A stretch of DNA of 64,000 nucleotides from Halomontanus rarus (GTDB lineage: Archaea; Halobacteriota; Halobacteria; Halobacteriales; Natrialbaceae). Made by a program: the position numbers and the translations under genes. Under the pieces are notes generated by a model that saw nothing but the letters and a program-made list of their open reading frames with translations, made no database searches and had not been told where the DNA came from. Of this stretch, positions 44,590 through 53,486 are shown piece by piece. Numbering within the stretch: position 1 is the first letter of the stretch; the number at the start of each line of letters is the position of its first letter. The stretch lies in NCBI RefSeq assembly GCF_029338335.1, contig NZ_CP119797.1, one strand, 5' to 3'.

Positions 44590-45807
44590 ATGATGGTACA
44601 GGATACTTCGATGGCGTCCAGGCGACAACTCCTTCTCGGCGGTACTGGGGCTCTCGCCGGCGCGATGGCGGGTTGTCTCGGTGGTACCGACGACGACGGA
44701 AACGGTGGGAATGGCGGGAACGGTGGGAACGGTGACACTGGCGGGAACGGAAACGACGGCGGCGGAACCGACGAAACGTACGACGTCGGCTACGGCGACT
44801 ACGAGACGACCGTCAGTGCCGCCGACTTCCCCGACGAACTGCGAGTGTACGCGGTGCAGACCGGTTGGTCGAACTGGGACGCCGTGATGGAAGCCTTCGA
44901 AGACGAGTACGGCGTCGCCCTCTACGACGCACAGGGGTCGTCCGGCGAGGCGCTTCAGGACGCGCGGTCACACGCGCAAAATCCAACCCACTCCGCGTTC
45001 AACGGCGGCTACTCGTTCAACCTCGAGGCGATGAACGACGGGCTCACGACCGACTACAAACCCGCCAACTGGGACAACGTGCCCGACGAACTCAAGACGG
45101 ACAACGGGCACGTGACCGCGACCCGTCAGATGACGACGGCAGTCGCTTATCGGACGGACGTCTACGAGGAGCGCGGCCTCGACGCCCCGGAAACGTGGGA
45201 AGACCTCAAACACCCGGATATCGCGCAGGATCTGGCGGTTACGCCGCCGCACACCGCGAACGGACTGGCCTCCGCGCTCTCGATCAACAACGCCTACGGC
45301 GGCGATCTCGACGATCTCGACCCGGTCATCGAGTTTCACGAGGAGATCGCCGACCACGGCGCAGATATCCGCCGAAACATCGAAGGCGACGTTACGAGCG
45401 GCGAGATCTCGACGATCGTCGAGTACGACTACTCGGGGTTGAACATGAAGTACAACGTCGACGAAATCGGCGAGGACCAGCTCGACGTCGCGATCCTCAC
45501 GGGTCCGGACGGCGAGGCGGGGGCGATGACCGTTCCGTACGGCTACGCGCTGCTCGAGGGCGCACCCAATCCCGAGGCGTGCAAGCTGTTCATGGACTAC
45601 GTCCTCAGCCTCGACGGGCAGGAGAAGTTCTTCGACGCGTTCGTCCGGCCGATCCGGGCGGCCGAACTCGACCAGCCCGCGGAGTTCCCCGAGCAGTCGG
45701 CCTACGACGCCGCCGAGTTCGCACTCGATCAGGAGGAACTGGTCGAAAAACAGGAGGAGATCCAGACCGAACTCACGGATCGAACGCCGCTGCCGGGTGC
45801 CCAGTAG
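44590..45807 (+). CDS. ABC transporter substrate-binding lipoprotein (iron/thiamine/phosphonate class)
   Basis: 405 residues from ATG 44590 (neighbouring GTG and ATG codons are alternatives). Tat-like ASRRQLLLGG signal, lipobox AMAGC, Gly/Asn linker. The mature part is a family-1/6 solute-binding fold (VYAVQTGWSNWDAVMEAFE, ETWEDLKHPDIAQDLAVTPP, AMTVPYGYALLEGAPNPEAC), as in FbpA, TbpA and PhnS. Ligand unclear: ferric iron, thiamine, polyamine or an organophosphorus compound. First gene of a four-gene importer operon. Confidence 0.85.
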   Translation: MMVQDTSMASRRQLLLGGTGALAGAMAGCLGGTDDDGNGGNGGNGGNGDTGGNGNDGGGTDETYDVGYGDYETTVSAADFPDELRVYAVQTGWSNWDAVMEAFEDEYGVALYDAQGSSGEALQDARSHAQNPTHSAFNGGYSFNLEAMNDGLTTDYKPANWDNVPDELKTDNGHVTATRQMTTAVAYRTDVYEERGLDAPETWEDLKHPDIAQDLAVTPPHTANGLASALSINNAYGGDLDDLDPVIEFHEEIADHGADIRRNIEGDVTSGEISTIVEYDYSGLNMKYNVDEIGEDQLDVAILTGPDGEAGAMTVPYGYALLEGAPNPEACKLFMDYVLSLDGQEKFFDAFVRPIRAAELDQPAEFPEQSAYDAAEFALDQEELVEKQEEIQTELTDRTPLPGAQ

Positions 45808-45813
45808 CTCACG

Positions 45814-46737
45814 ATGTCCGTTCGAACGTCGATGGGCGATACTCTCCAGCGAACCCTGACGATCGCCCACACCGTCGCCTTTCCGACGACCGAACGAGAA
45901 CGAGAGCGACGGCGGATCGCGATCATGTGTCTTCCGTTTCTCGTCCTCGCGGTCTTCGCGGGGTTCGTCCCGCTCGCGACGATGGCTCGGATGAGCCTCT
46001 CCGCGGAGCGCCTGTCCAACGAGGGCTGGTCGCTCGAGGCCTGGGAGACGCTTACGACCGACTCCACGTACTGGTGGATCGGCTTCAACACGCTCTGGTT
46101 CGCGGCGGCGGCGACGCTCGTCAGCGTCGCGGTCGGCGTCGCTATCGCCCACGCCCTCGAGAAGTACTCGCTGCCGTTCGAGAACGCGATCGTCGCGGCG
46201 GTGTCGTTCCCGATCGCCCTTCCGGGGATCGTCGTCGCGTTCATGGTCATCGTCCTGCTGGGACGCCAGGGGCTGATCACGCAGGCGATCGCCGTCTTCT
46301 CCGGAGAGGGTGCGATCTCCCTCGCGACGGCGACGACGATCGGCGGGCTCTTTCTGGGCTACGTCTACTCGCTGATTCCGCGGGCGACGATGGTGTTGCG
46401 CGGAACGTACGCGGAGGTCAACACCGACGCCGAGGAAGCCGCCCGATCGCTCGGTGCGAGTCCGCTCGAGACGTTCGTTCGGGTGACGTTGCCGGAGATC
46501 AGACCGGGCATCGTCGCCGCGTGCATTCTGACCTATCGCTCGGCGCTGGCGATCTTCGGCACCGTGTTGATCCTGCAGGGCGGGCTGGTCGTCGTGACCT
46601 TGCGGATCGACCGCGAACTCTCCATCGGCTTCAACAGCCAGATGGCGGGTGCGATCGGACTCGTCTACGTCGCGTTCCTGATCGCGTTCACGTTCGTCGG
46701 CCTGCGGTTCGTGCGGACGGACGCCGTCGAAATCTGA
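45814..46737 (+). CDS. ABC transporter permease 1
   Basis: 307 residues, six main hydrophobic segments. First helix LPFLVLAVFAGFVPLATMARMSL; binding-protein-dependent transport domain with the EAA loop EVNTDAEEAARSLGASPLET. Starts 6 bp after the substrate-binding gene and ends in a one-base overlap (TGATG) with permease 2. Pairing of two unlike permeases is usual for the PhnUV/ThiP-half type of importer. Confidence 0.9.
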   Translation: MSVRTSMGDTLQRTLTIAHTVAFPTTERERERRRIAIMCLPFLVLAVFAGFVPLATMARMSLSAERLSNEGWSLEAWETLTTDSTYWWIGFNTLWFAAAATLVSVAVGVAIAHALEKYSLPFENAIVAAVSFPIALPGIVVAFMVIVLLGRQGLITQAIAVFSGEGAISLATATTIGGLFLGYVYSLIPRATMVLRGTYAEVNTDAEEAARSLGASPLETFVRVTLPEIRPGIVAACILTYRSALAIFGTVLILQGGLVVVTLRIDRELSIGFNSQMAGAIGLVYVAFLIAFTFVGLRFVRTDAVEI

Positions 46738-47774
46738 TGCAAAACGAGCACTCGATCACCATGACCTCGAAGACCGATACCGAGACGGGACGCACCGAAG
46801 CGGGGAGTACGAGAACGACTTCGAATACGGGTGCAGAGACGAATACGGACGAGACCGGGACCCCTGATACAGAAACGGACACGGACACGAACACGAACGC
46901 ACGGGCGGACGGCGGAATCTCCGCGAACTCGACGGACGACCGGTGGACTGACGCCGGCGGCTCGCCGTCGGCGCTCCTCGGTCGTCCCGCCGTCGTCGGG
47001 GTCGTCGTGCTGACGGTCGCCGTTCTCGTCGTCCCGATCGTGATGACGTTCGTCTCGTCGTTCGCGCGGACGGCGACGGGTGCCCTTCCGAGCGGCTTCG
47101 TCACCCTCTCTCACTGGCGTCACGTCCTCGGCCTCGGCGACTACGGCGTTCGGGCGAACGCGGTCCCCGGCCTGACGTTCAGTATCGCGATCGCCACCGG
47201 GGGGATGGTGTTGAACGTCCTCGTCGGCGTGCCGATCGCCTACGCGCTGTCGAGGTACGACTTCTACGCCCGCGACTGGGTGAACACGCTGGCGATCTTG
47301 CCGCTCGTTCCCGGCGTCGTCCTCGGCATCGCGTTCCTGCGAACCTACCCGGAACGCGGCGGATCCGCGCTCGGGTTGATCGTCGGCTACTGTCTGCTCA
47401 AATCCCCGTACATGGTCCTCACGGTCCAGAGTTCGTTCCAGTCGATGGACCTCGAGCGACTCGAGGAGAGCGCCCGCTCGCTGGGTGCGTCCTGGCCGCG
47501 GACGTTCCTCACGGTGATCGTTCCACACGCGAAACAGGGGATTCTCGCCGGCTGCGTCATTACGTGGACGCTGGCCGCGGCGGAGTTCAACTTCACTTAC
47601 ATGGTCCACACCGGCGACCCGGAACCGTTCTCGATGTTCCTGTTCAGAAACATCTCGAACGCGCCGTACCTGCAGTCGGCGGCGGCGATCTCGATCTACT
47701 TCTGTATCGTCGTCGCCGCGATTCTGTTCCTCCAGTTGATCGGCAACAGAGGCTTTACCACCGCACGAAATTGA
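46737..47774 (+). CDS. ABC transporter permease 2
   Basis: 345 residues. The first 75 residues are a Thr/Asp/Glu-rich disordered region with TDT/TNT repeats, unusual for a permease and probably cytosolic. Six hydrophobic segments follow with the EAA loop DLERLEESARSLGASWPRTF. Start chosen at the ATG overlapping the stop of permease 1; the same frame is open for a further 1.9 kb upstream but that is shadow of the earlier genes. Confidence 0.88.
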   Translation: MQNEHSITMTSKTDTETGRTEAGSTRTTSNTGAETNTDETGTPDTETDTDTNTNARADGGISANSTDDRWTDAGGSPSALLGRPAVVGVVVLTVAVLVVPIVMTFVSSFARTATGALPSGFVTLSHWRHVLGLGDYGVRANAVPGLTFSIAIATGGMVLNVLVGVPIAYALSRYDFYARDWVNTLAILPLVPGVVLGIAFLRTYPERGGSALGLIVGYCLLKSPYMVLTVQSSFQSMDLERLEESARSLGASWPRTFLTVIVPHAKQGILAGCVITWTLAAAEFNFTYMVHTGDPEPFSMFLFRNISNAPYLQSAAAISIYFCIVVAAILFLQLIGNRGFTTARN

Positions 47775-47877
47775 AAATCGAAAATCGAACTATGAGACGC
47801 ACCATCGCGCTTGCTCGTCGACACCGAACTGCCAGCCGAGTACCCCGGCGGACGACGCTCCAGAGCGGTGACCGACC

Positions 47878-48888
47878 GTGAGCGACGTGACGCTCGAGTC
47901 GATCACCAAAGCCTACGGGGACGACACCGCCGTCGACGACCTCGACCTGACGATCCGAGACGGCGAAATCCTCGGCATCGTCGGGCCCTCGGGCTGCGGA
48001 AAGACGACGACGCTGCGAACGATCGCCGGCTTCGAGACGCCCACCGCGGGCCGCGTGTTGTTCGACGGGAGAGACGTCACGCACGTGCCGCCGGAGCGAC
48101 GAAACGTCGGTCTCGTCTTTCAGTCGTACGCGCTGTTCGATACGATGACCGTCCGGGAGAACGTCGCGTTCGGGCTCGAGATGCGTGACGTCCCGGCGGG
48201 CGAACGCCGCCGACGCGTCGACGAACTGCTCGAACTCCTGGACATCGCCGAGTTCGCGGATCGACGACCGAGGACGCTCTCGGGCGGCCAACAACAGCGC
48301 GTCGGCCTCGCCAGAGCGCTCGCCATCGAGCCCCACGTGCTCTTGCTCGACGAACCGATGACCGGGCTCGACGCGAAACTCAAGACGAGGTTGCGGACCG
48401 AGATCGGCGCGCTGCTCGCCGACCTCGAGGTGACCGCCCTCTACGTCACCCACGATCAGGAGGAGGCGATGGCGATGTGCGACCGGATCGCCGTCCTCAA
48501 CGACGGCCACCTCGAGCAGCTGGGGACGCCGGCCGACGTGTATCGGCGACCCGACAACGCCTTCGTCGCGAACTTCGTCGGCACGTCGAACGTCCTCGAG
48601 GGGACGATTACCGACGGGCGACTCGACCTCGGCTTCACCGAACTCGACGGGTCGTTCGACGCGAGCGGTGACGTCCGCGTCGCGGTTCGACCCGAGAACG
48701 TCGCCATCGGCGGACCGCTCGAGGCGACGGTACGGCAGGCCACCTATCTGGGAGAGCGGACGGAACTCGTCGCAGCGCTCCCCGACGGAACGACGGTGAC
48801 GCTCCGCGCGAACGGTGACGCGAGCTATACGCGGGGGGACTCGATCCCGGTCGCGATCGACGCGGATCGGATTCGCGTGGTCGAATAG
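47878..48888 (+). CDS. ABC transporter ATP-binding protein with TOBE domain
   Basis: 336 residues from a GTG. Walker A GPSGCGKTT (about 38-46), Q-loop VFQSYALF, signature LSGGQQQRVGLARAL, Walker B LLLDEPMTGLD, switch His in THDQEEAM. Residues 235-336 form the regulatory TOBE-type domain of the PotA/FbpC/PhnT class (AVRPENVAIG). Separated from permease 2 by 103 bp but on the same strand; completes the importer. Confidence 0.92.
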   Translation: MSDVTLESITKAYGDDTAVDDLDLTIRDGEILGIVGPSGCGKTTTLRTIAGFETPTAGRVLFDGRDVTHVPPERRNVGLVFQSYALFDTMTVRENVAFGLEMRDVPAGERRRRVDELLELLDIAEFADRRPRTLSGGQQQRVGLARALAIEPHVLLLDEPMTGLDAKLKTRLRTEIGALLADLEVTALYVTHDQEEAMAMCDRIAVLNDGHLEQLGTPADVYRRPDNAFVANFVGTSNVLEGTITDGRLDLGFTELDGSFDASGDVRVAVRPENVAIGGPLEATVRQATYLGERTELVAALPDGTTVTLRANGDASYTRGDSIPVAIDADRIRVVE

Positions 48889-49125
48889 CTCGACGGACGA
48901 TTAGTTTCGATACGCTTCTCGACTCCGTGGACTGTCACTCGAGCGTATCGTTTGCCGTCGACCGCCGGACGGACAGATACAGACCCGAATCGTCACGCGA
49001 CGGGAGTCGAGTCAGCGAATCGGTGACCGAGACCCGCCTGTCGAACCGACTGTAACACTCAATATATCAGTGGTGATGTCATAGTTTCAATTATGTCAGT
49101 CAGTTCCTAGTTACAGTCGCTGCAC

Positions 49126-50088
49126 ATGACCGATCGAAACGATACCGAGACTCGGAACAGTAGCCGCAGAAAATTTCTCGAACTGACGGGGCTCACACTG
49201 ACCGGACTGGGAGCCAGCGCCAGCGCCACCGTCGCCGGTGCGACGGCAGATTCCGAAGACGTCGGCCCGACGACGGCTCGAACGACGGTAATCAAACGGT
49301 TCAGTCCCGATGGAGAGCACTTCGAACTCGAGAAGCGAGCCGTCAGTCCTCACTTCGACGAGCGCTTCGGCGGGCCGGTCCTCACGTACGATCCGGAACC
49401 CGTTCCACGCGAGGCGATCCCCGAGGAGTATACGGACCCCGACCGACCGTTCACCGTTCAGTACGAGGACGATCTCGTCGTTGGGACGCTCGAGGACCAG
49501 CTGGTCGTCGAGCGGCGAGAGGGCGGTGGGGACGCGGGTGGAACGCAGACGCAGTCTCAGTCTCAGATTCGGACGCAGACCCAGTCGTACGACGGGCCAC
49601 AGTACGTCTACGAGTCCGCTTCCGGTGCGGAAGGACAGGATATCTACGAACGGACGGCTCCGATCAACGTCGCGTGGGGAGCCTCGGTCGGGATGGACGC
49701 CTCACAGCTCCGATCGTACATGGAAAACCGGGGCTGGCAAGATCACTGGACGATGCCCGGAAGCGGGAGCCGGTACATCCTTTCTGACGGGCAGGCCCGC
49801 GCTCAAGACGATCACATCTACGAGGAGATCTACTACACGAGACAGTGGCACATCAGAGTGTACGACGTAACGGTCGATTCGTCGGTCGAATCGCTGCAGG
49901 TGGTCGGAAACGTCCATCGCGACCCGCTCGATCACAATCACGTCGGAGACGAGCCGTGGTACTTCGACGACGCTCGCGAGGAGACGACGGGTGCGTGGGA
50001 ATCGTGGGGGCGGTCGTCAGAGTACGTGTTCACGGGTGGTACGATGTGGGAAACACACGACGGAAACCTCGGCGTGATCCACTCCTAG
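49126..50088 (+). CDS. Secreted hypothetical protein with Tat signal
   Basis: 320 residues. N-terminus SSRRKFLELTGLTLTGLG followed by an Ala/Thr/Ser region (ASASATVAGA) is a Tat signal with a likely signal-peptidase site and no lipobox, so it is exported and free. The mature protein has a Gln/Thr/Ser-rich linker (about residues 142-157) between two domains; the C-terminal half is rich in Trp, Tyr and His (HIYEEIYYTRQWHIRVYDV, HRDPLDHNHVGDEPW). No family recognised. Possible extracellular binding protein or haloocin-like factor, but that is speculation. Confidence 0.72.
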   Translation: MTDRNDTETRNSSRRKFLELTGLTLTGLGASASATVAGATADSEDVGPTTARTTVIKRFSPDGEHFELEKRAVSPHFDERFGGPVLTYDPEPVPREAIPEEYTDPDRPFTVQYEDDLVVGTLEDQLVVERREGGGDAGGTQTQSQSQIRTQTQSYDGPQYVYESASGAEGQDIYERTAPINVAWGASVGMDASQLRSYMENRGWQDHWTMPGSGSRYILSDGQARAQDDHIYEEIYYTRQWHIRVYDVTVDSSVESLQVVGNVHRDPLDHNHVGDEPWYFDDAREETTGAWESWGRSSEYVFTGGTMWETHDGNLGVIHS

Positions 50089-50209
50089 CGGTGGACTGGA
50101 GTGCGGTGGTAGCTATCGAATCGAACGCGGAGACCCGCCACGGTGATACGAATCGGATCGTTCGGGAGAACCGAAACGAACGTACAGATGGGTGACTGAC
50201 CGATAACAA

Positions 50210-50608
50210 ATGGCGCTCTCGACTTTCCTCTCGTCGGGTCAGTCTCATTCGACGAGTGTCGCCCTCGCCGTCGGAATCGTCTACGCACTCGGGATGTACG
50301 CGCTCGCCGCGTTCGGTGGCTATCAGTTCGAAGCCGAAACGTCCGCAGGGTTGCTATTCTACGTCGTCTGGATCACCGGTGGCCAACTCCTGGTCGCGAG
50401 TGTCCCGACGTACCTCTTCGTCCGCCACGGCTACCTCTTTCCGCTCCTGACGTTCGGAATCGTCGTCGTGTACACGGTTTCCGTGGAGGTGTCCGGCAGT
50501 GCGGATAGCTCGCTCGCGATCTACGGATTCTTCTGGATACTCCCCGTCGCGCTCATCCTCGTCGCCGCAGGGATCGAATACGCCGCTCGAGCGACCATCC
50601 TCCAGTAG
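50210..50608 (+). CDS. Small four-helix membrane protein, unknown function
   Basis: 132 residues with four hydrophobic helices (about 13-35, 46-66, 75-93 and 103-125). Charged residues are few, and no motif is recognised. Follows the secreted protein by 121 bp on the same strand; could be an accessory of that gene, but there is no direct sign of coupling. Confidence 0.65.
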   Translation: MALSTFLSSGQSHSTSVALAVGIVYALGMYALAAFGGYQFEAETSAGLLFYVVWITGGQLLVASVPTYLFVRHGYLFPLLTFGIVVVYTVSVEVSGSADSSLAIYGFFWILPVALILVAAGIEYAARATILQ

Positions 50609-51459
50609 TCGTCACCAGCACCCGTACCGACTTCTGTCGTTCTCACGAGTTGATCCACCTCGACTTCTGCTAGTCCCGTACCCACACACATCAATAATAC
50701 ATATATAATTTATTTTCGATTGTACGTTTCGAATTGCACTGATAGCATTTCAGACGGAGTATCGAAGACCGAAAACGTGGTCTCGGGGGACAGAACGCGA
50801 TACATCGCGTCTACGGTGTCGATCAAGACAACCAGTTCGACAAGAGCCAATCGTCGCAACTGAAACTATTTCCACACCGACCGCGCGGTCCGTAGTGCTC
50901 GCTCACGTGTCTCACTCCAGAGCGCTCCCATCGTACGATCAGGTGTGCAGTGGCCACTATATTACCTCGACGATCCGAGTAATCGAGACGAACCGGTCGA
51001 AAAACTCCACTGCGGGAACGATGAATCCACCTCCTCAACCCGACGAATTCGACATGTTCTGCCTCGAGAGTGGATTGATACCGCAGTTTTCACACCACCA
51101 GGGGACGGGGTCGAATATCCGCCATCGACACCGTTTCTCGGAAGCTGCCTTTACTCAGCAGAGTCCGTTCGATCATGAATAAGTATATTAATTTGGTTGG
51201 TTCGAACAGTGGACTGTTATTTGATACGTTAGGCGAAGGATGAACTGGGGCCGATACGTTTGCCAGCCGTTGGCACGAGATGAGATGATTTCCGACGATC
51301 CAATGGGAATGGATGATCGAAGGATCACGTCCTCCGACGGTTTCCGGACGGATTTCACGACTTCAATTTTGTACGTCGTGGTGACTTGTTATATTTCCAC
51401 ACGGCAGGGCATCATAAATAATAGTTAATGTTATGTGGCGATGCCCGTAATTCGATACC
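50609..51459. other. 851-bp region upstream of the ribose-type operon
   Basis: No supported gene. AT-rich near 50690-50730 and 51175-51225. A frame at 50945-51178 has a segment (HVLPREWIDTAVFTPPGDG) that looks protein-like but matches nothing I recognise, perhaps a relic. The promoter-proximal part has a 7-bp inverted repeat bracketing the TATA box (51407-51446). Confidence 0.4.
51407..51446. promoter_or_regulatory. Inverted repeat bracketing the promoter of the ribose-type ABC operon
   Basis: GGGCATC (51407-51413) and GATGCCC (51440-51446) are perfect inverted arms with a 26-bp AT-rich spacer that contains the TATA box ATAAATAATA (51414-51423). The start codon is at 51460. The layout fits a repressor that covers TATA and transcription start. 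Confidence 0.5.
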
Positions 51460-52641
51460 ATGGTAAGCGATGACGACAGTGCTGTTAACGTCCGTGTCGG
51501 ACAGGGTATCTCACGCCGGCGTGTCATGCGACAACTTGGGGCTGTCGCAGCAGTCGGGTCACTCGGTGGACTAGCGGGATGTAGCACGTTGCAGCGCGAC
51601 GGTGGTGACGAGAACGGAAACGGCGGCGGCGGGAACGGCGGTGGCGGGAACGGCGATGCGCCGGAGTACCAACTCGTGGAGCTCAACCCCCCGCCGACGG
51701 AACTTAACTTCGGTGAAGAACCTCCCGAACGCGAAATTACGATGGTTACGCACGACGCCAGCACGTCGTTTTTCGATCCGACCATCGGCGGTCTCCACGA
51801 CGCGGCCAGCCAACTCGGCTGGAGTGCAAATTTCACCGGGCCGTCCGGCGGATTCAGCGTCGAAGATCAGGTGGGCACCCTGGAGTCGGTCGTCGACTCC
51901 GGCCCGGACGCGATCGCGACGACGATCGCTGATTCGTCGGCCTACGACAACGTCATCAATCGGGCGCTGGAAAACGACATCTCGGTCGTGACCTACAATA
52001 CCTTGGCCCTCTCGCGCGACGAAATGCGCGACAAGTACGGCCAAGCGCTCGCGTATACCGGTCAGGACCAGGTCGCAGCAGGGTACGTCTGCGGGCTGGC
52101 GATGCTCGAGCGATTGCCCGACGACGCGAGTCTCGTGACGCCGGGACTCTCCGACCCGGGCCACGCCGCGCTATCGGCCCGCGCTGACGGGATGGAGATG
52201 GCGATCCAACAGAACTCCGACATCGAACTCACCGACCGACTCAATTACACCGGTGACTCGAACGACGGTATCTCGCGCATCGAGAACCACCTCACCTCGA
52301 ACACCGATCTCGACGGAATCATGGGGGCGGACGCGTTCACGTGGTTCATCGGGAACGCCCTCGAGAACCAGGGCATGACCGAGGATGTAACTGCTGGCGG
52401 ATTCGATCTCACGACCGAAACTCTCGAACACATCTCCAACGGTCGGCTGGACTACACGATCGGGCAGGATCCGTACAGTCAGGGGTACATGCCGGTCATT
52501 CAGATGTTCGCATACTTGGATCGCGGTATGCCAGCGAAGGACTATCCGACTGGCGCCGAGGTCATCGACGAGGAGAACATCGACTTCGCGACCGAGCGGT
52601 CCGGCGGCTGGGGCGACCTTCGCGGCTACCACGACGCCTAA
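51460..52641 (+). CDS. Sugar ABC transporter substrate-binding lipoprotein (ribose/xylose type)
   Basis: 393 residues. Signal with RRRVMRQLGA-like twin arginine, lipobox LAGC and a Gly/Asn linker. The mature protein is a periplasmic-binding-protein type 1 fold: ITMVTHDASTSFFDPTIGGL, GPDAIATTIADSSAYDNVIN, YTGQDQVAAGYVCG and DYTIGQDPYSQGYMPV, as in RbsB, XylF and related binders. Probably binds a pentose or a related sugar. First gene of the importer. Confidence 0.88.
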   Translation: MVSDDDSAVNVRVGQGISRRRVMRQLGAVAAVGSLGGLAGCSTLQRDGGDENGNGGGGNGGGGNGDAPEYQLVELNPPPTELNFGEEPPEREITMVTHDASTSFFDPTIGGLHDAASQLGWSANFTGPSGGFSVEDQVGTLESVVDSGPDAIATTIADSSAYDNVINRALENDISVVTYNTLALSRDEMRDKYGQALAYTGQDQVAAGYVCGLAMLERLPDDASLVTPGLSDPGHAALSARADGMEMAIQQNSDIELTDRLNYTGDSNDGISRIENHLTSNTDLDGIMGADAFTWFIGNALENQGMTEDVTAGGFDLTTETLEHISNGRLDYTIGQDPYSQGYMPVIQMFAYLDRGMPAKDYPTGAEVIDEENIDFATERSGGWGDLRGYHDA

Positions 52642-52676
52642 AAGGCGTCGAGCGTCCTTCACAGCCACTACGATCC

Positions 52677-53486
52677 ATGTCTGATCAGAATCCAATACTG
52701 CACACGGAACAGCTCTCGAAACAGTTCGGAAACATCCACGCCGTCGAAGACGTGGACTTTTCGGTCACCGAAGGCGAGGTCATGGCGATCGTCGGCGACA
52801 ACGGCGCCGGCAAGTCCACGCTTATCAAGATGCTCTGTGGCGTCCACGAGCCGACGAGCGGCGAGATCTACGTTCGCGGCGAGAACGTCCACTTCGATGA
52901 CTACAACGACGCTCGAGCGTACGGTATCGAAACCGTCTACCAGGAACTCGCGCTGGCGGAGAGTCAGAGCGTCGCTGCGAACGTGTTCCTCGGTCACGAA
53001 CCGATCCGAGATAGCCCGCTCGGGCGATTGTTACGACTCGTCGACGAAGATCGAATGGTCGCCGAGTCGAAGACGAACCTCGACCGCGTCAAAATCCCCG
53101 TCGATCCGCAGGCGAAAGTCCAAAACCTCTCGGGGGGTCAACAGCAAGCCGTCGCGATCGCACGGGCGCTCCAATCCGACCCGGAAATCCTCATCATGGA
53201 CGAGCCGACGAGCGCGCTCTCCATCGAGGGCGCTCGTAACGTCCTCCGGGTCATCGACGGCCTTCGAAATCAGGGGCTAACGATCTTGCTAATCAGTCAC
53301 AATATCCGTCACGTTCTCGGTATCGCCGATCGAATCTCGGTACTCGCCCAAGGCAGGTTGATGGGCGTTCGGAACACCGACGACGTCGACCGGAACGAGA
53401 TCATCGCGTTGATGATGGGGGCCCAGGACGGATCCGAGTTCGAGGAGTTCGAACTGTCCGAGTCCTCGGAGGGAACGACCGCATGA
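52677..53486 (+). CDS. Sugar ABC transporter ATP-binding protein, single-domain (FrcA type)
   Basis: 269 residues from ATG 52677; the frame is open upstream but overlaps the previous gene. One ABC domain only: Walker A GDNGAGKST (40-48), LSGGQQQAVAIARAL, ILIMDEPTSALSIEG and switch His in LISHNIRH. RbsA and XylG have two fused ABC domains of about 500 residues; here a homodimer is expected, as in fructose-type FrcA. Overlaps the permease start by four bases (ATGA). Confidence 0.92.
   Translation: MSDQNPILHTEQLSKQFGNIHAVEDVDFSVTEGEVMAIVGDNGAGKSTLIKMLCGVHEPTSGEIYVRGENVHFDDYNDARAYGIETVYQELALAESQSVAANVFLGHEPIRDSPLGRLLRLVDEDRMVAESKTNLDRVKIPVDPQAKVQNLSGGQQQAVAIARALQSDPEILIMDEPTSALSIEGARNVLRVIDGLRNQGLTILLISHNIRHVLGIADRISVLAQGRLMGVRNTDDVDRNEIIALMMGAQDGSEFEEFELSESSEGTTA

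Noticed and set aside
44865..46736. Long upstream continuation of the permease-2 frame
   Set aside because: It runs antiphase through the binding-protein and permease-1 genes and is Arg-rich; the ATG at 46737 overlapping the previous stop is the sensible start.
47792..47881. 29-codon frame ending in a GTGA overlap with the ABC ATPase start
   Set aside because: Very basic, no family, and too short to separate from chance.
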